A DNA stretch of 64,000 nt from Cheiracanthium punctorium. Lineage: Eukaryota > Arthropoda > Arachnida > Araneae > Cheiracanthiidae. How positions within the stretch are numbered: the first letter of the stretch is position 1; each line of letters opens with the position of its first letter. The stretch lies in assembly GCA_038373885.1 (NCBI GenBank), contig JAWZYV010019444.1:1-64000 (forward strand), in the 5' to 3' direction. This document shows positions 1-11,804 of this stretch, piece by piece. Both the position numbers and the translations under genes were made by a program. The notes under the pieces are model-generated. The model saw only the letters and a program-made list of their open reading frames with translations, searched no databases and had not been told where the DNA came from.

Positions 1-470
1 TTATACCTCGGCATACTGATGATGTAAACTACATTATGTGATTGTGCAAACTACATTATGTAATAAGTAATATTTGTAAGCATTTGGTTTTCATTAAAAT
101 GGTTAAGATAAGTTCAGTGTAATAAAAGTATATTTACAAGTCCTTTAAGTAAAAATTATTTAACTAGCCTGCATTACATAATTGTAATAAATATTGTAAT
201 GTGCCTTCTCATAATAATAGTTTTAATAAGTTTCATAATGATAAATGTACATTATCTATAAATTTGAATTCTTGTAAGATGAAAACATGGATGAAAGTTT
301 TCTGTGTTTATTATATTCCTCAAAATGAACTATTTTCATATAGCATTCTTTTACTTACCAAATCAGACACTGAATTAGGTGAATATTGTTATATGGAAAT
401 GGAAATAGTAATATTAAATGTCCTGAACTTTTATCCCTGAGAAAATGAAAAAATAGCAGATAAATCTTCA
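1..470. other. AT-rich sequence, no gene seen
   Basis: No gene, exon or element end is recognised. The 79-codon open frame from 201 has AT-driven composition and no domain. The last 13 bases (458-470, AGATAAATCTTCA) are the left target-site duplication of the following SINE. Confidence 0.6.
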
Positions 471-697
471 TTGTTTGCTTGTGGATTAAGGCCGATTGAC
501 TGCACTAGGGTCCCAGTCCTATAGGGGAATACCTTCCTATTTTTAAAGGATCCTAGCCAGTATTTATGCGCAGTTTCTGAAAAAAAAACCCACTCCAAAA
601 CACGGAAACAGCCAGATCAACAGGCAGGACCGGGGTATGAACCTGGCACCTCCCACCATCCAGTTTCGAGAGCAGAACCTCTCAGCCATTGGTGGAG
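471..697 (-). mobile_element. tRNA-derived SINE (family A), copy 1
   Basis: The element is flanked by a perfect 13-bp duplication, AGATAAATCTTCA, at 458-470 and 698-710, as expected for target-primed insertion by a LINE reverse transcriptase. Read on the minus strand, the head near 697 resembles a Ser/Leu-type tRNA, with an A-box-like TGGCTGAGAGGTT and a B-box-like GGTTCATACC. The body follows and the 3' tail is CAAACAA-like. Further copies lie at 16485-16646 plus 22842-22886, at 17500-17737 and at 49955-50186. These promoter boxes would be read by RNA polymerase III. The exact tRNA of origin is not settled. Confidence 0.82.
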
Positions 698-710
698 AGA
701 TAAATCTTCA

Positions 711-1068
711 AAAAAGTGACAAAAAATAGTCAAACTAATAAGTTTTTCTCAAAGGTGGTAAAAACCCTGGTAAAAACATGTTTTTCCAAAGACGGTAAAA
801 ACCGTAGTAAAAACCGGTAAATACCATCAGACGGTAAATACCGCCCAACCCTGCTAAGAGCAAACCATGATTGGGGTTATTGTAATTGATTTATGCATTT
901 TTTCATGTATGATTAATAACTGTTATCAGTTATTAGTATTAAATTAACCACATTTTATTTATAATTGATTTTTTGTAATCAATTAGTTTGCTTTAAGTTG
1001 TATTTAGTAATAAGAATTTTTTTTTTCAAATATTATGAAACCCCACCCCTTCTGAAAAAACACGGGAT
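711..1068. other. AT-rich spacer with short GGTAAA repeats
   Basis: Positions 750-850 repeat short GGTAAA(T/A)ACC words (GGTAAAAACC, GGTAAATACC), a degenerate minisatellite. Otherwise only AT-rich spacer is seen before the transposase remnant. Confidence 0.5.
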
Positions 1069-1478
1069 ATGTTGAAGGCCAAACTTCTGCAATTAGTAAA
1101 TGATGTCCGTAAGAATTACGGAACATATTGCATCGACAAAGTAACAGCGGACCAGGGCTACACTGTCCTTCGCTTACCTCCTTATCACTGTGAACTCAAT
1201 TCCCGGGAGTTATTTGGATTCAGATAAAAGGTTACACTGCTGCTGAAAACCGAACAGTTAAAAGGGACGAAGTGACAAAACTGATACTTGAAGGTATCAA
1301 TAGAGTCAGCAATGATGCTTGGAGGAATAGCGTCAATCATGTAAAATAAATAGAAAACCAAATGTGGGAACTGGAGGCCTTTATGGAAAATATTGTCGAA
1401 CCTGTAGTTTCTACAGTTGGCAGCACCGACACTTCCGATTCTTCAGACGATAACCTTAGCGGTGTAGAATACTTTTAA
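1069..1478 (+). pseudogene. DDE-type transposase C-terminal remnant
   Basis: From 1069 the frame reads about 50 codons and includes TVLRLPPYHCELNSRELFG. This matches the block before the last acidic residue of Tc1/mariner-like DDE_3 transposases (usually LPPYHxxLNPIE). A frame break near 1212-1220 then shifts the reading. The second frame begins VIWIQIKGYTAAENRTVKRD, has one in-frame stop near 1347, and ends in an acidic Ser/Asp-rich tail (TSDSSDDNLSGVEYF) at 1476-1478. No N-terminal DNA-binding domain or inverted repeats were found. It is a dead 3' fragment; the exact superfamily is uncertain. Confidence 0.75.
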
Positions 1479-1613
1479 TTCTTTTTTTTTTTTTTTAAAT
1501 TAAAAAGAGGCTCTTTTGAGGGCCATACAATAAAAATATCAGAAACAACAATAAACTCCTAGCCCCATCCCCCATATACACACGCCTAGGGTTGCGTTTA
1601 AGGAGAATGGGTG

Positions 1614-1675
1614 AAGCCCAGTGGTGTAACGGTTTTCGTACTGCAAGTCCGGAATTCAAATCTTGGGCTGGGCCT
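1614..1675 (+). repeat. tRNA-like segment (degraded tRNA or SINE head)
   Basis: AGCCCAG at the left can pair with TTGGGCT at the right as an acceptor stem. Between them are an A-box-like TGGTGTAACGGTTTTCG and a B-box-like GAATTCAAATC. At about 60 bases it is too short for a full cloverleaf and the anticodon arm is unclear, so a tRNA pseudogene or SINE head is more likely than a working tRNA. Confidence 0.4.
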
Positions 1676-4284
1676 GTTTGACTCAGCTTTTCATCCCTTG
1701 TGTTGCGAATTCACTCGCAGCATCTCCTAAATATCGCCTCTAGTGACGTCATTTTCGTTTCTGTGGTTTATAGTCACTAGTGGCAACGATGTAGAAAAGA
1801 ATGCGCTCTTAAAAAGGGTTTTGGTTCTTGTTGTAAAAACTTGTGCTGTTAAATAAATGTGTGATGTATGTGTATAGAAATTTTTTTTGAAACTAAATTA
1901 GACCACTGAACCACTAAATAGATTCGCAAAACCTTGAGTGGGTCAATAAAATGAGAACCAAGCTTGCTTGGGAGTTAAATACTGTGGGCATCGCCTCAGG
2001 CTGACCACCTGGCCGAGGCATATGCTTCTGCACCCCAGAGCCCATGGATGCTCTGGCGTGCGGGTCACCACGTGGTTGCGAAGGCGTGGATGGGCAACGC
2101 AGTCCATGGCCCCACAATGGGCTGTTGCACCAATGTTTAAGGGAGAATGAGAACTTCTTCAAGTCCATCCATTATTTATGTTCGCAAGATTTTACATGTT
2201 ATTAACCTTTCTAATCCCAATTTTCTGCTTCCTTTATCAGAGCCCAATCAAGCCAAAACTGGGCCAGGCCCAAATGTGCATTCGGGCTCTACCCCCTTTC
2301 TTTTAATTATTACAATTCTTTTAAATTTTGATGCCTTACATTATATTACATAAACATATAAATCAAGACTAAAACACATTCATTGTTTGTTTTACTATGT
2401 TTATTAGACAAAAAAACTAAACTGTGCCAATTTTCATGAAATATTTGTAAATTTTTTAATTAAAATATTAAAACTAAAAAACAAAACGGCCCCTAATAGT
2501 CATTGGCCTGTACGTTAATCAGACCCTTTTCTTTACCCCTCTCCACCCATCCTTCGTAGTCATTTTACCGTCTTTTAAAATTGTCATCTTTCAATGACTC
2601 CTTTCCCCCATTGCTGGCAGTGACGTCTCCTTGGGGTTAATTTTAACTTAGGGGGTAACTTTAAACTCAGGACCCCCAAAGCAGAATGTTTTGCAATGTT
2701 CTGCAACGCTCTCTCAACTAGCCAAAAATGTTCTGCAGGAAATATACCTTAATATACAGAGGGCTATTATGTTAGGATATTAGTAAGCGTAACCTATATC
2801 TAAAATATTAAATGAAATTAGAGAAACTTTGTGTAATTATCAAAGTAACAAGGAAATGAAACATTAACCGAACAGATATATATATGTAGAGAAAATATTT
2901 CGAACTAAAGCTTAAAATTCCCGGTCGCCAGGTTGCGATTAAACTTAAAAAACTGGCGATTTACGACTTTTTGACTACCGGCCAGGCGAATTCTATCGTT
3001 TGTTAACTCAGGTTTCGCACTAGACTGAGGGATTGCGCGATTCTTGCAATGTCACACAGAATCCCCTTCAAAACAAACAAACAACAACGGGAAAAAAAAA
3101 AAAAAAAAAAAAAAAAAAGTAGCGGGCTTTTTCTGTGTGCTGGTTTGTTCAATTTTGATGAAGCAGCTAAATATTTAATGGGATAAAGAATCAAATATCA
3201 TTAAATTCTATTGTTATCAAAATCATTTCTGTATTATATTGCTACTTTTGATATTTATAATCTACTGAGCTCATTCTAGGCGAGGTCAGTGGTGCGCCGA
3301 GCCCCGATGCCCTTTAAAAAAAAAAAAATTCGTTCGCGCCCCGATGATGAAAAACTAGACACCCTCTTTTGCCAGCGAAGTTCTTTTTAATCTTTAGCCC
3401 TTTTATTTGTTTAACTGTTATTTGTTTGCTTACACCTAATGTGTTAATGATACTTGTCAAATGAAAAGGAGGAATTTGCACAACTGCTATGGTAATAGAA
3501 CTCTCCCGCCCTCTTTCCCCCTCCCGGAAGCACTCGGGAGGCCCAGTCCGGGTAGTAGCGGACCTTGATGAGAAGGGGATGGAAATCAACTGTGTAAAAA
3601 CTAATTCATCTATAATTTTTTTATTAATGGACCGATTTGTTTGAAAATTTGGGGATCACTTTTAAATGCAAAAATTGATTCAGAGTCTAAATTTTAGAAA
3701 GACATCTTAATTTGTTCAAAAGTTAGAAATTTATTGTCAAAACATAATTTCTTTCCCCTTTCTTACTTTGTGGCTTGGAGTTACAGAATGCTTTGTGGTT
3801 TTCTTTGTGAGCTAGACGGGGAGGCAAATTGTCTTATCTCCTTTCCGGCTATTTCAATATTACCACTTAAATAGATGACCAGCTGATTGTTAATATCAAC
3901 GGAATATTTATTATGGCTGCATGATTATCCTGAAAAATTTTTTAGCTATTGTTGTCCATTAAAAAAAAATTAATTAAGAACCGGAATTTGTAGTGGAATA
4001 AATATTGAATAACTGGAATAGATATTTATACCTTATAGGGTTATTTTAAACGGAAGAGTTATTAATATTTTTATGCATTAACTATAATATTTTAATTATT
4101 TGAACTTTGCAAAATAGAGAATGAAAATAAAAATAAAATAATTTTCTCAATTAAAAGACTTTTGTTCCTTAAGACTTCTGGGTATTTCATATTTAAAATC
4201 TTTTCTCTTCCTTTATAATCTTACCCCCCCCCCTCCCTACCAAAGAATTCTACACTCTATGCTCCCTACAACCAAATGCTCAGA
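1676..4284. other. Intergenic repeat debris
   Basis: No gene was found. A GC-richer block at 1980-2150 is open in both strands but has no recognised domain. A long A-run begins at 3091. The sequence CAGTGGTGCGCCGAGCCCC near 3286 looks like one end of a hAT-type element, but no partner end was seen. The 91-codon minus-strand frame at 3314-3589 is low-complexity. Confidence 0.45.
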
Positions 4285-4534
4285 AGTCTGGTGCACTTAA
4301 GTACACAAGCAGAGTGTAACAGACCCTGTGTCTCCTTGTCATGAAGTATGCAAAAGCGCTAGTGCAAATATAATGAGACGTTTCTTTGGTGAAGATGGGC
4401 CTGGAAAGTTGATATGTGTTTGCACTGCTGACATTTTATATACAGCTTTCTTTCCATCTTTTTCTGGGGAGTTAAATGAGTATGGAGAAAAAGAACTTGC
4501 AGAATTCTGTACAGTTTTTAATAAAATACATTGA
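4285..4534 (+). CDS. Unassigned open frame, possible terminal exon
   Basis: An open frame runs to a TGA at 4532-4534. It contains RRFFGEDGPGKLICVCTADI and later FPSFSGELNEYGEKELAEFC. Composition is protein-like and unlike the surrounding AT-rich noise. A possible splice acceptor (GTGTAACAG) precedes the frame near 4322. I do not recognise the protein. It could be a 3' exon of a host gene on the plus strand or a piece of a transposon gene. No partner exon was identified. Confidence 0.3.
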
Positions 4535-5588
4535 ATTTTTCGATTTTTCAGAAGAGATAATTAGAAAATATAATCGGGCCAATAATTTAAATTTATCATA
4601 TGCTATTGATGTTAATTTTTATATAAGTAAGGCTAAATATTCTTAATTGCAACAAAAACCATAAAATATTCAAATGTTGCATTCGCAAAATGTCGCAATT
4701 CAAGATTTTCAGACCGATGTTTCGAAATCGCGTAAATTTTCGGACCCGTTTATAGTAGTTTTGCATTTCTAAATGCATCCATAATTACTTAAAGCATAGT
4801 ATTATCTATAATAATTATGAATAAACTGTAATAGGAAGACCAGTTTAACAAAACAATCGTTCACAGCATAAACTTGCAAGAGCGGGAAACATCCGGAGCA
4901 TCATTACTAACTGCTTTTGCTACGGTAAAATCTGAAATTATGAATATTTATTAAATAATTTGCAACGGTGGAGTTACTAAACATAACTTCTGACATTGCA
5001 GTATCAAGATCGACAGGCGGAATTGCTTAATCTCCCTTTCCCTTTCTAAGTATGCGCGCATATTTGTTTGAAAATCCTGATCGCGTTTTCTTGTTGTGTC
5101 AGCAGAAAACAAACATCGGAGAGGCAGCTTTAAGGTCAGCTCATAGCTCACGAAAGATGAAATAAAAAAGCTATTTAATAAACATCATATTCAGAAGAGG
5201 GTAAATTATTTGTAAAAATGCATTTTAACGGGTTGCATGTATGAAGGTCTAATTTTACTACTTGTAATTTTGAAGTGGCCATTTTAATCGATTGTATTTT
5301 TGTAAAGGAGCCGTTTTAATCCAATTTTTTTAAAGGGGTCGCACATAGCAATTCTCAGTTTTATATGCTTCTATAATTTTTAAAAATTATAGAAGTATTA
5401 CACTCAAAGCAAGAGACTTTGTCTCGAGCAGACATATTTACCAGGGGAAAAAACGTAGCTAGAAAATGAATGTGAATGATATTGCAAGTGATAAGCGCTG
5501 TCCGTTCTCCACATGTGGGGTCCAAAAAGGTGGCGCTCTCCCAGAAGGAGATGATCAGGCGCCTTTTGGGTGATAATTCACTTTTCAC

Positions 5589-6026
5589 TTATTGCCGCCG
5601 TGTCATCTCCACCCCCACCCCCCCCACAAAGGAATATATTCTTTCTATGCCTGGATGCAGGAGATAAAATGGTATCCCTCCAGATTGCTGTCTGGCTTTT
5701 GAGTTTGACTTTCTGTTTAAAGTGATTGATTTCTCCCCTCTCTCTCCCTTTTCAGTCCTCACCCGTAATTGTTCTGCAGCGGAGCTCTTTGTTCTGCGAC
5801 GCACGTCGCCGATTTCGGCATGTTCTGCGTTGGGGCTCAGGACGTTGAAAAATTTAATAGCCCTATGACCATCTTTGAAAGGAACAAAAAGTTCAAGCAG
5901 TGCAGGTGTTGGTGCAGACGAAAATTGGATCCATTTTGCGGCCCTTTCACAACACAATCGATTAAATTGGCCCTTCACTGGCATTTTACCCTCTATTTTA
6001 ATCTGTTTTATCAATATTTTAACCAA
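5589..6026 (-). other. Unassigned 145-codon open frame in a GC-richer block
   Basis: This is the longest open frame in the first 10 kb. It includes CCERAAKWIQFSSAPTPALL and an Arg/Lys/Ser-rich second half. The opposite strand is also open for 115 codons at 5769-6116, as happens by chance in GC-richer repeats. No domain is recognised. More likely repeat sequence than a gene. Confidence 0.2.
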
Positions 6027-6457
6027 AAAAGCGACTTATTAAAAATTGGCATGAAAATTCACAATAATGGTACCATACAAAAAATTTCTGGTTCGGCCCC
6101 TGAGTTGTATATGTAAAACAAAGAGAAGGGGATATTAGGATTAACCTATTCACTCCCATCATTTGCAAAGATACTACGATGAATATTCACTTCAGTGCCC
6201 AGCGTTATTTTTCATCATGCTGTCTTTGAATGCAGTCAGTTGGTATTTGAAGATCTGGCTTGAGAAACAACACTGGCAAAGAATAAAAAGAATTACCGTT
6301 TTGTGTTTGTAACGATGAGAGAAGTTCCACTGGGTTTCAAAATTTAAAAAGAATGACCTGCACCTATGAAAATTCTGAGCATGCATTTAATAGTATTTTG
6401 ATAATGTGAAAAATAATATCCTAGAAAATTAGATAAACTCCTTTCAAAATTTTAAAC

Positions 6458-6630
6458 CAGGTATGGGCAATCTTTGGTTAGTTTTGGGTCAGATTTTAGG
6501 GTGTTAGCGAAGTCGCTGGCCATATAATTATGATTTATATGGGATTTGCAATGGTTTATACGCATTTCTGACATGTTCTGCTGGCCGGATCAAAAGCCTG
6601 CCCCCTCCCTCCGGAGGTTACCCATAAGTG
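6458..6630. mobile_element. hAT-type MITE, 173 bp
   Basis: The ends are CAGGTATGGGCAA and GGTTACCCATAAGTG, which are imperfect inverted copies. The flanks TTTTAAAC (6450-6457) and TTTTAAAG (6631-6638) form an 8-bp duplication with one mismatch, as expected for hAT. A divergent relative in opposite orientation lies at 21247-21473, sharing the internal block around TGTTAGCGAA and CGGATTTATATGG. There is no coding capacity. Confidence 0.75.
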
Positions 6631-8018
6631 TTTTAAAGTTTAATTTATGATGCACGTAATACAGTTACCAGAACACTGCCTTTCATCTTAGTGAGATAGG
6701 GGCAGGGTCGACCATTCTCAATTCCTTTTAATTTTTCTTTTCTCAGCACAATATAGTGCTTTGAATGCCTTATTTGTCTCGAGAAGCATATTTTACTGGC
6801 ACATCGATACCTGTTTCAATATTTGCCACATTCGGGAAAGAAAGGAAAAAGCATTACGAGTTTCATAATCCAGTCATAAATTAGAGGATTTTCTTACATT
6901 CTTTGTTTTTCTTTCTTACTTTCTTTTTTGACTGGACTTGCACTGCAATAGAAAATGCTGAAAAGAATAGCAATTGTTTAAACTATTTTATATTTAAAAA
7001 AAAATATGTATATTAATCCGTAAGCACACGCGTCTCAGTCACATTTTTGCTTTGAAAAAGGGGAGACATTTCTCAGAAGAATTCTGACCTCCTCATACCT
7101 TTCAGGGGAAGGTCAAGAAGGGGTGATTGAAGGAATGGCGTTCTTTTCTTATCAGCCCTAGAGAGTAAATACTCCCACACGTGCACGTACTAGAGCAGCA
7201 TTAGTACGAAGGATGGGCGATAGATTGCAAAATAGGGCAATTAGTCAAAGAGTAGAAGGGAGGAAGACCAGAAAGTGTGCACAAATACTTGACAAACGGT
7301 GCAATAAGGCACTCGTATCTTTTCACGTACTGTCAGGTTAATTTGAACTGGAATATAGTAAGTTACACCTATGATTGAGGGGAGAGTATGCAGTATTTTA
7401 ACAGTAATTATGCAGATGAAAAAATAACTAGGCAACACTGCTCTAGACTAGTGCCACAACGGGATATCCTGTCACCTGTGGTATCAATTTTGTGTACATC
7501 TTCTTCAAATTTTCAGGACACCCCCCTCCTCCAACAGCTGCGAACTTGCTCTTCTAGAGAGATTACTTTTTGGGGAGTGAAAAGAGGTATGACTGAACAT
7601 TTTCTTATAGGAAATTTCCCTTAGTTGATATTTACTGAAGCTTAGAAAAAACTATTCTTAGTTTAGAATTATAAAGTAGCACAGAATCTATTGATTGTTT
7701 GATGATGTTTACCGATAGTACTTAAGTTCTAAAGCACCCACAAAAATCTGAGCAACAAATAGTAGAATTTTACATTAGAAGTTATATGAACACTAAATAA
7801 ATATTAAAATTTTCGGAGGAAAATTAGTTTTCAAGCACCTATAAGGATAAAACCTAGACGGAATAAATTTAGTATTACAAGAATTTATTTTTAAACATTC
7901 ACAATTTCTTCTTCAATCTATGTATGATTTTATTTCAAATTTATTTTGTAACAAGCAAGTAATAAACCCAAATCAAATAACTTCATAAATTATACTTTTT
8001 CTGAATAAAACTGTTCAA
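6631..8018. other. AT-rich sequence, no gene seen
   Basis: Short open frames on both strands at 7241-7624 overlap each other and have no recognised motif. No element ends or tandem structure were found. Confidence 0.5.
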
Positions 8019-8452
8019 TTAACCTTTTAACGTACAGTGTTCCCACTCTGGGAAACCAAACTCTGACATTTTGACTGTTGCCAGTCACGAAGAATAGATT
8101 TGATTACTATAAAAACAGTCGCGGGTGACATAGCTCCACGAGAATCCTTTACTTTTGAGCACGTCATTTCCCGTAAAAGAATTGTCACGATTATTTTAAA
8201 CAGCACTGACATCTGCTGAAAAATGGAAGAATGTGAGAACAGCTGGATAGATTGTGCTCACACGATAAAAAAGGGTCTTTTTTGACGACAACCCTTTGAA
8301 AAACCCTTTTTTTACGACAAAAAAGGGTCTCTAGATCTGTGGTATGCGATGAATGTTTCAATCGTCTGCCATCTTGCTGGTAGTTAAGTCGAGCGATGGC
8401 AACCGCTGCCCTTTTTTCAGCATTGGGAAACGGTTGCGCTTCAAAGGGTTAA
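8019..8452. mobile_element. piggyBac-like non-autonomous element
   Basis: The unit is bounded by TTAA at 8019-8022 and 8449-8452. The terminal sequences (5' TTAACCTTTTAACG; 3' reverse complement TTAACCCTTTGAAGCG) resemble piggyBac ends, which begin TTAACCCTTT. Subterminal GTTTCCCA-like words recur in inverted order. Internally, a segment at 8265-8330 repeats AAAAAGGGTCT and ACGAC. No transposase is present. The TTAA target and CCCTTT start support piggyBac, but the arms are imperfect. Confidence 0.55.
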
Positions 8453-8558
8453 AAAAAAAAAATTCAGATTTTTTCTTTTCTATTAAAGTAAGTACAAACT
8501 GTTCTTTGAAATATTCTGTGTGCTCTGTACCCATGTAATATTTTTATGTTTGTGCTTG

Positions 8559-8738
8559 CAGGGCCTTATTATCGCATGGGCAAATCGGGACTTTGCCCAG
8601 GGCCCCATTTTAAATGTTGTACTGAAATACTCTTTTTTTTTATTTCAAAATTTTATGAAAAATAAAATAAATTTCATAGAAGGGGGCCTCCCAAATTCAT
8701 CAATGCCCGGGGCCCTTGTTGGTCATAATCAGGCCCTG
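8559..8738. mobile_element. hAT-type MITE, 180 bp
   Basis: The termini CAGGGCCTTATTA and TAATCAGGCCCTG are inverted repeats. The flanks TGTGCTTG (8551-8558) and CGTGCTTG (8739-8746) are an 8-bp duplication with a single transition. The interior has GGGCCCC blocks and an A/T-rich core. The open frame at 8520-8789 is a translation of this element, not a gene. Confidence 0.85.
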
Positions 8739-8746
8739 CGTGCTTG

Positions 8747-9529
8747 CACCTACCTTGGAGCACCCACACAATCAGTGCCCCTGAAATAGAGCCTAAGCTA
8801 AAAATATACAATAAAAAAGAAACTGTTTTGATAGCTATTTTAATAAACTTTTTGAGAGTTCAAAATGTATCACCTCAGTTTGTATAAATTAAGACAAATT
8901 CTTAAAACCAACACAAAAAATGTTTTAAAATTCTATTACTTAAAAAAAAAAAAAAAATGTTTGTTTTATATAAGCAATGTGGGGGAAGGTGGAAATTGTA
9001 CTACAGTTTTGAGTGTTAAAATTAATTTTTAAAACGAATATAGTGCAATTATATTTGTTTAAAATTAAACAAAACAAATCATAAGTAAAATTACACCAAG
9101 AATTAAATATTATTCTAAAAATCACCATATAAAGGACAAACATAACTCAGAAACATAAAAAGGAAATATTCTAATTGCACGAAAAAATACATAAAATATG
9201 AAATGTATACTAAAAAATAGAGATCAATACCAAACAGACCTGTACAGTTTTCCGGGGGCCAATGAAGCAAAGTTTTTAGGTCGAAATTGAAGATTACATT
9301 GAAAATTAAACAACAAAGAAATGTTAAACAAAAAAAGTTACCATTTTAAATTCCATTTTTGCAACATAATTATTAAAACGAATCTATCTTAAAAGACCGC
9401 TAAGAATGAAAATTAATACATAACAAACAAACAAGTATGCATCAAAATAAGGTAGCAAGTTTAAGGTGATGAAAATTGACGTAAAACATCAAAATTTAAA
9501 TAGTATAATAAGATTTAATACCAAGAATA
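8747..9529. other. AT-rich sequence, no gene seen
   Basis: Very AT-rich sequence with a 15-base A-run near 8943. No gene or element end is recognised. Confidence 0.55.
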
Positions 9530-9901
9530 TACGATCCGGCGATTCATACAAATCGAAACACAGCGAGGGCCAGCTCCTGTTTCAGCGGGAAAAAACAACG
9601 TTACGAATACGCGCGGAATGGTTGGCGAAATAATATTCTTGGCGAAAACAGCTTAAGATCGACATTGGCGATACTTTCTTCCATCCCTCTACTTCCGGTT
9701 GTATGGCCTTGAAACGGTGGTGAAAATAATCACTCCGCAAATGGCATAACACACGTTTGTTTATTTCTCCATGGTTTATTGTGTGACTCACTCCAGTGTC
9801 GGTTGGCTGTTGACTGGAAATAGAGTACTGGCTCAGCTACGTTGCCGTCTTGCGCAAAAGTGTTACTGCACGCCATGGAGTTGGAGAAGTCAATGCTGCA
9901 C
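9530..9901. promoter_or_regulatory. CpG-richer block, possible old promoter or exon
   Basis: Against the AT-rich background this stretch is GC-richer and dense in CpG (CGATCCGGCGATTC, TACGCGCGG, GGCGAAA). It ends in the short frame ATGGAGTTGGAGAAGTCAATG and is interrupted at 9902 by the TAAGGCGACC element. It could be the 5' end of a host gene that lies outside or was destroyed, or an unrecognised repeat. No TATA box, splice donor or protein match was established. Confidence 0.25.
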
Positions 9902-9924
9902 TAAGGCGACCATATTTGGGTTAC

Positions 9925-10159
9925 TAAGGTGACCAGATTTTTGAGCAGTTTTGTTGTCAAAATCGGGGACATGTCCCCGATTCTGACAACAAGACTGGGG
10001 ACATTTATAATTAATGCAATAATTAACAGTAATTTAATTAAAAAACAATGCAATAATTTAAAAATGTCCCCAGTTCCTGTTTTACATTTTGGGGACAATT
10101 TGAAAAATGCCCTAAAAATGGGGACTGTCCCCGGAAAATGGGGACTCTTGGTCACCTTA
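9925..10159. mobile_element. GGGGAC MITE, copy M1
   Basis: The termini TAAGGTGACCA and TGGTCACCTTA are inverted repeats. A perfect 22-bp palindrome centred on CATG (AATCGGGGACA / TGTCCCCGATT) lies at 9961-9982. Copy M2 at 28420-28633 is the same family in opposite orientation. Open frames here on both strands translate the palindromic repeat and are not genes. Confidence 0.8.
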
Positions 10160-10563
10160 ATCTAAACAAAACTTTCGGACACTTGAAAATATTTTCGAGG
10201 ACGTAACATATTACCATGTACACCCTCCAAAAAAAGTATTCGAGCAAGAGATAAATTTCCTACGTTGGTTTCGTAAATTAACAATAATCTATCATAGAAT
10301 ATGAATTAGACACAATGACAATAAACGTTTTCAGAGATCGAATTTCATTGTTTCTCTGAGTAAATGGCGTTTTTAGTTGGTTTATTTTTCTTATTTCTTC
10401 AGTTTTTTTTTTTTTTTTTTTTGAAAGAAATAAACTAAACGCAAACTTTCAGGGAAAAAAAAGTACAAGTCTTTAAATTTGGGGACAAAGTATTTTTGGG
10501 GACAAAATGAAAAAAAAAATCTATATTTGGGGACTGTCCTCGAATTTCGAGGACGTGTGGTCA

Positions 10564-11796
10564 CCCGGGGCCTTCGCAATTAGTAACGGATCTGCGCGTG
10601 TATTTTGATGAGCCATCCAAAGAGGCCTACGGATGCTAGAGTCTTCACGTATACATCAGGCATTTCTCAAGCTTCCCAGTACTTTCAAACGTTATTTAAT
10701 GTAGTTTTAAGTAGTAATTGTGTTACTAATACAAGTACGAACTTATGATTAATTTGTTTGCTATGATACATATTTACATAAAGAAAATAGATGCATATAA
10801 TTTGAAGGAAAAACAAAGTAGCGCTTACTCTCATGATTCACGATTGCTTATTTTAGTTTCACAAGTGGATATTTAATATACTTTAAAATAACTAAATACA
10901 CAAATGAGAAAGACATTTTTATAATGAATATTTCATGAACTTAGTCGTATTTCCTACGTTATTTTAAACAATTCAACATTAATCTTTAACAAATGATGTA
11001 TTAAAGTGCTGTTTGTTTTCGGGATGTATGTGTTTTCGGGATATCCAGTATATTGGAGAAAATTGATAAAATACGCTCTATAGCGTGATCCCTGAATTAA
11101 TTATTCTTTAATAAAGACATTTCATGTAGTATATATTATTCTTTTGTCGCTTTCTCAATCGAACTTAGGAATTGAGCAAGCATAATGAACGCTTGTACAA
11201 AATATTAACTACATTTGAAGTTTCTGTATAAACGGGCAAAAATCAATAATTTATAATTTACTGTATTTCTGCACTGTACCAGATGTAAGTCTTAATCACA
11301 TAATCAAGGCATATAACTGATAAATAACATTTTCAACTGGCAAAATTAAATTGTCTAAATAGTATCACAACGTCATGCTTATTTACAAGGATAAAAACTA
11401 CTCAAGTAATACGATTTCTGATTAAAATAATTTATTTATAAATAACACATGAGTAATTCTTCACTAAACATTATTTACATACATATTTTTAGAATTTCTA
11501 AATACATTATAAGCGTTCACTTACCTTTACATTCAGAGCAAAATGTTTGAATTTTAGGATAAATTTTCATGAAAGAAAATGGCGCAAGATTCACAAAACG
11601 ATTACCTACATCTAAAGTTCTTTAGTACGACAAAAGTATAAAAAAATTGTTTTAAAATAATAAAATAATATAACATTTATAATACTTAGAATAATAATAT
11701 AGAATACTGTAACTGGGGAAAACAGGCCTCAATGATAAACTCATTTTTAGCGATGGCAACTCATACGCAGGCCCGTTGCTTAGCGATGGCCCCGGG
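10564..11796. mobile_element. 1.23-kb TIR element with 3-bp TCA duplication
   Basis: The left end is CCCGGGGCCTTCGC and the right end, reverse-complemented, is CCCGGGGCCATCGC. Similarity continues for about 30 bases (AGTAACGG versus GCAACGGG, then TCTGCG versus CCTGCG). The element splits the terminal GGTCACCTTA of E1, leaving TCA at 10561-10563 and 11797-11799. A 3-bp duplication and GGGGCC-type ends fit PIF/Harbinger or CACTA-like elements. The interior is AT-rich with no coding frame, so the superfamily is open. Confidence 0.55.
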
Positions 11797-11804
11797 TCAC
11801 CTTA

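Larger units (their letters stand above)
9902..11804. mobile_element. GGGGAC-rich TIR element, copy E1 (interrupted)
   Basis: The ends are TAAGGCGACC and GGTCACCTTA. The interior carries repeated GGGGACA/TGTCCCC and CTCGAATTTCGAGGAC blocks, TTACCATGTACACCCTC and AAAAAGTATTCGAG. Copy E2 at 11839-12661 shares these in the same order. E1 contains a related 235-bp MITE (9925-10159), and its right end is split by a 1.23-kb element (10564-11796) that entered inside GGTCACC. No coding frame or clean duplication was seen. Confidence 0.6.

Noticed and set aside
9901..10165. Two overlapping open frames on opposite strands
   Set aside because: Both are translations of the palindromic GGGGAC MITE.
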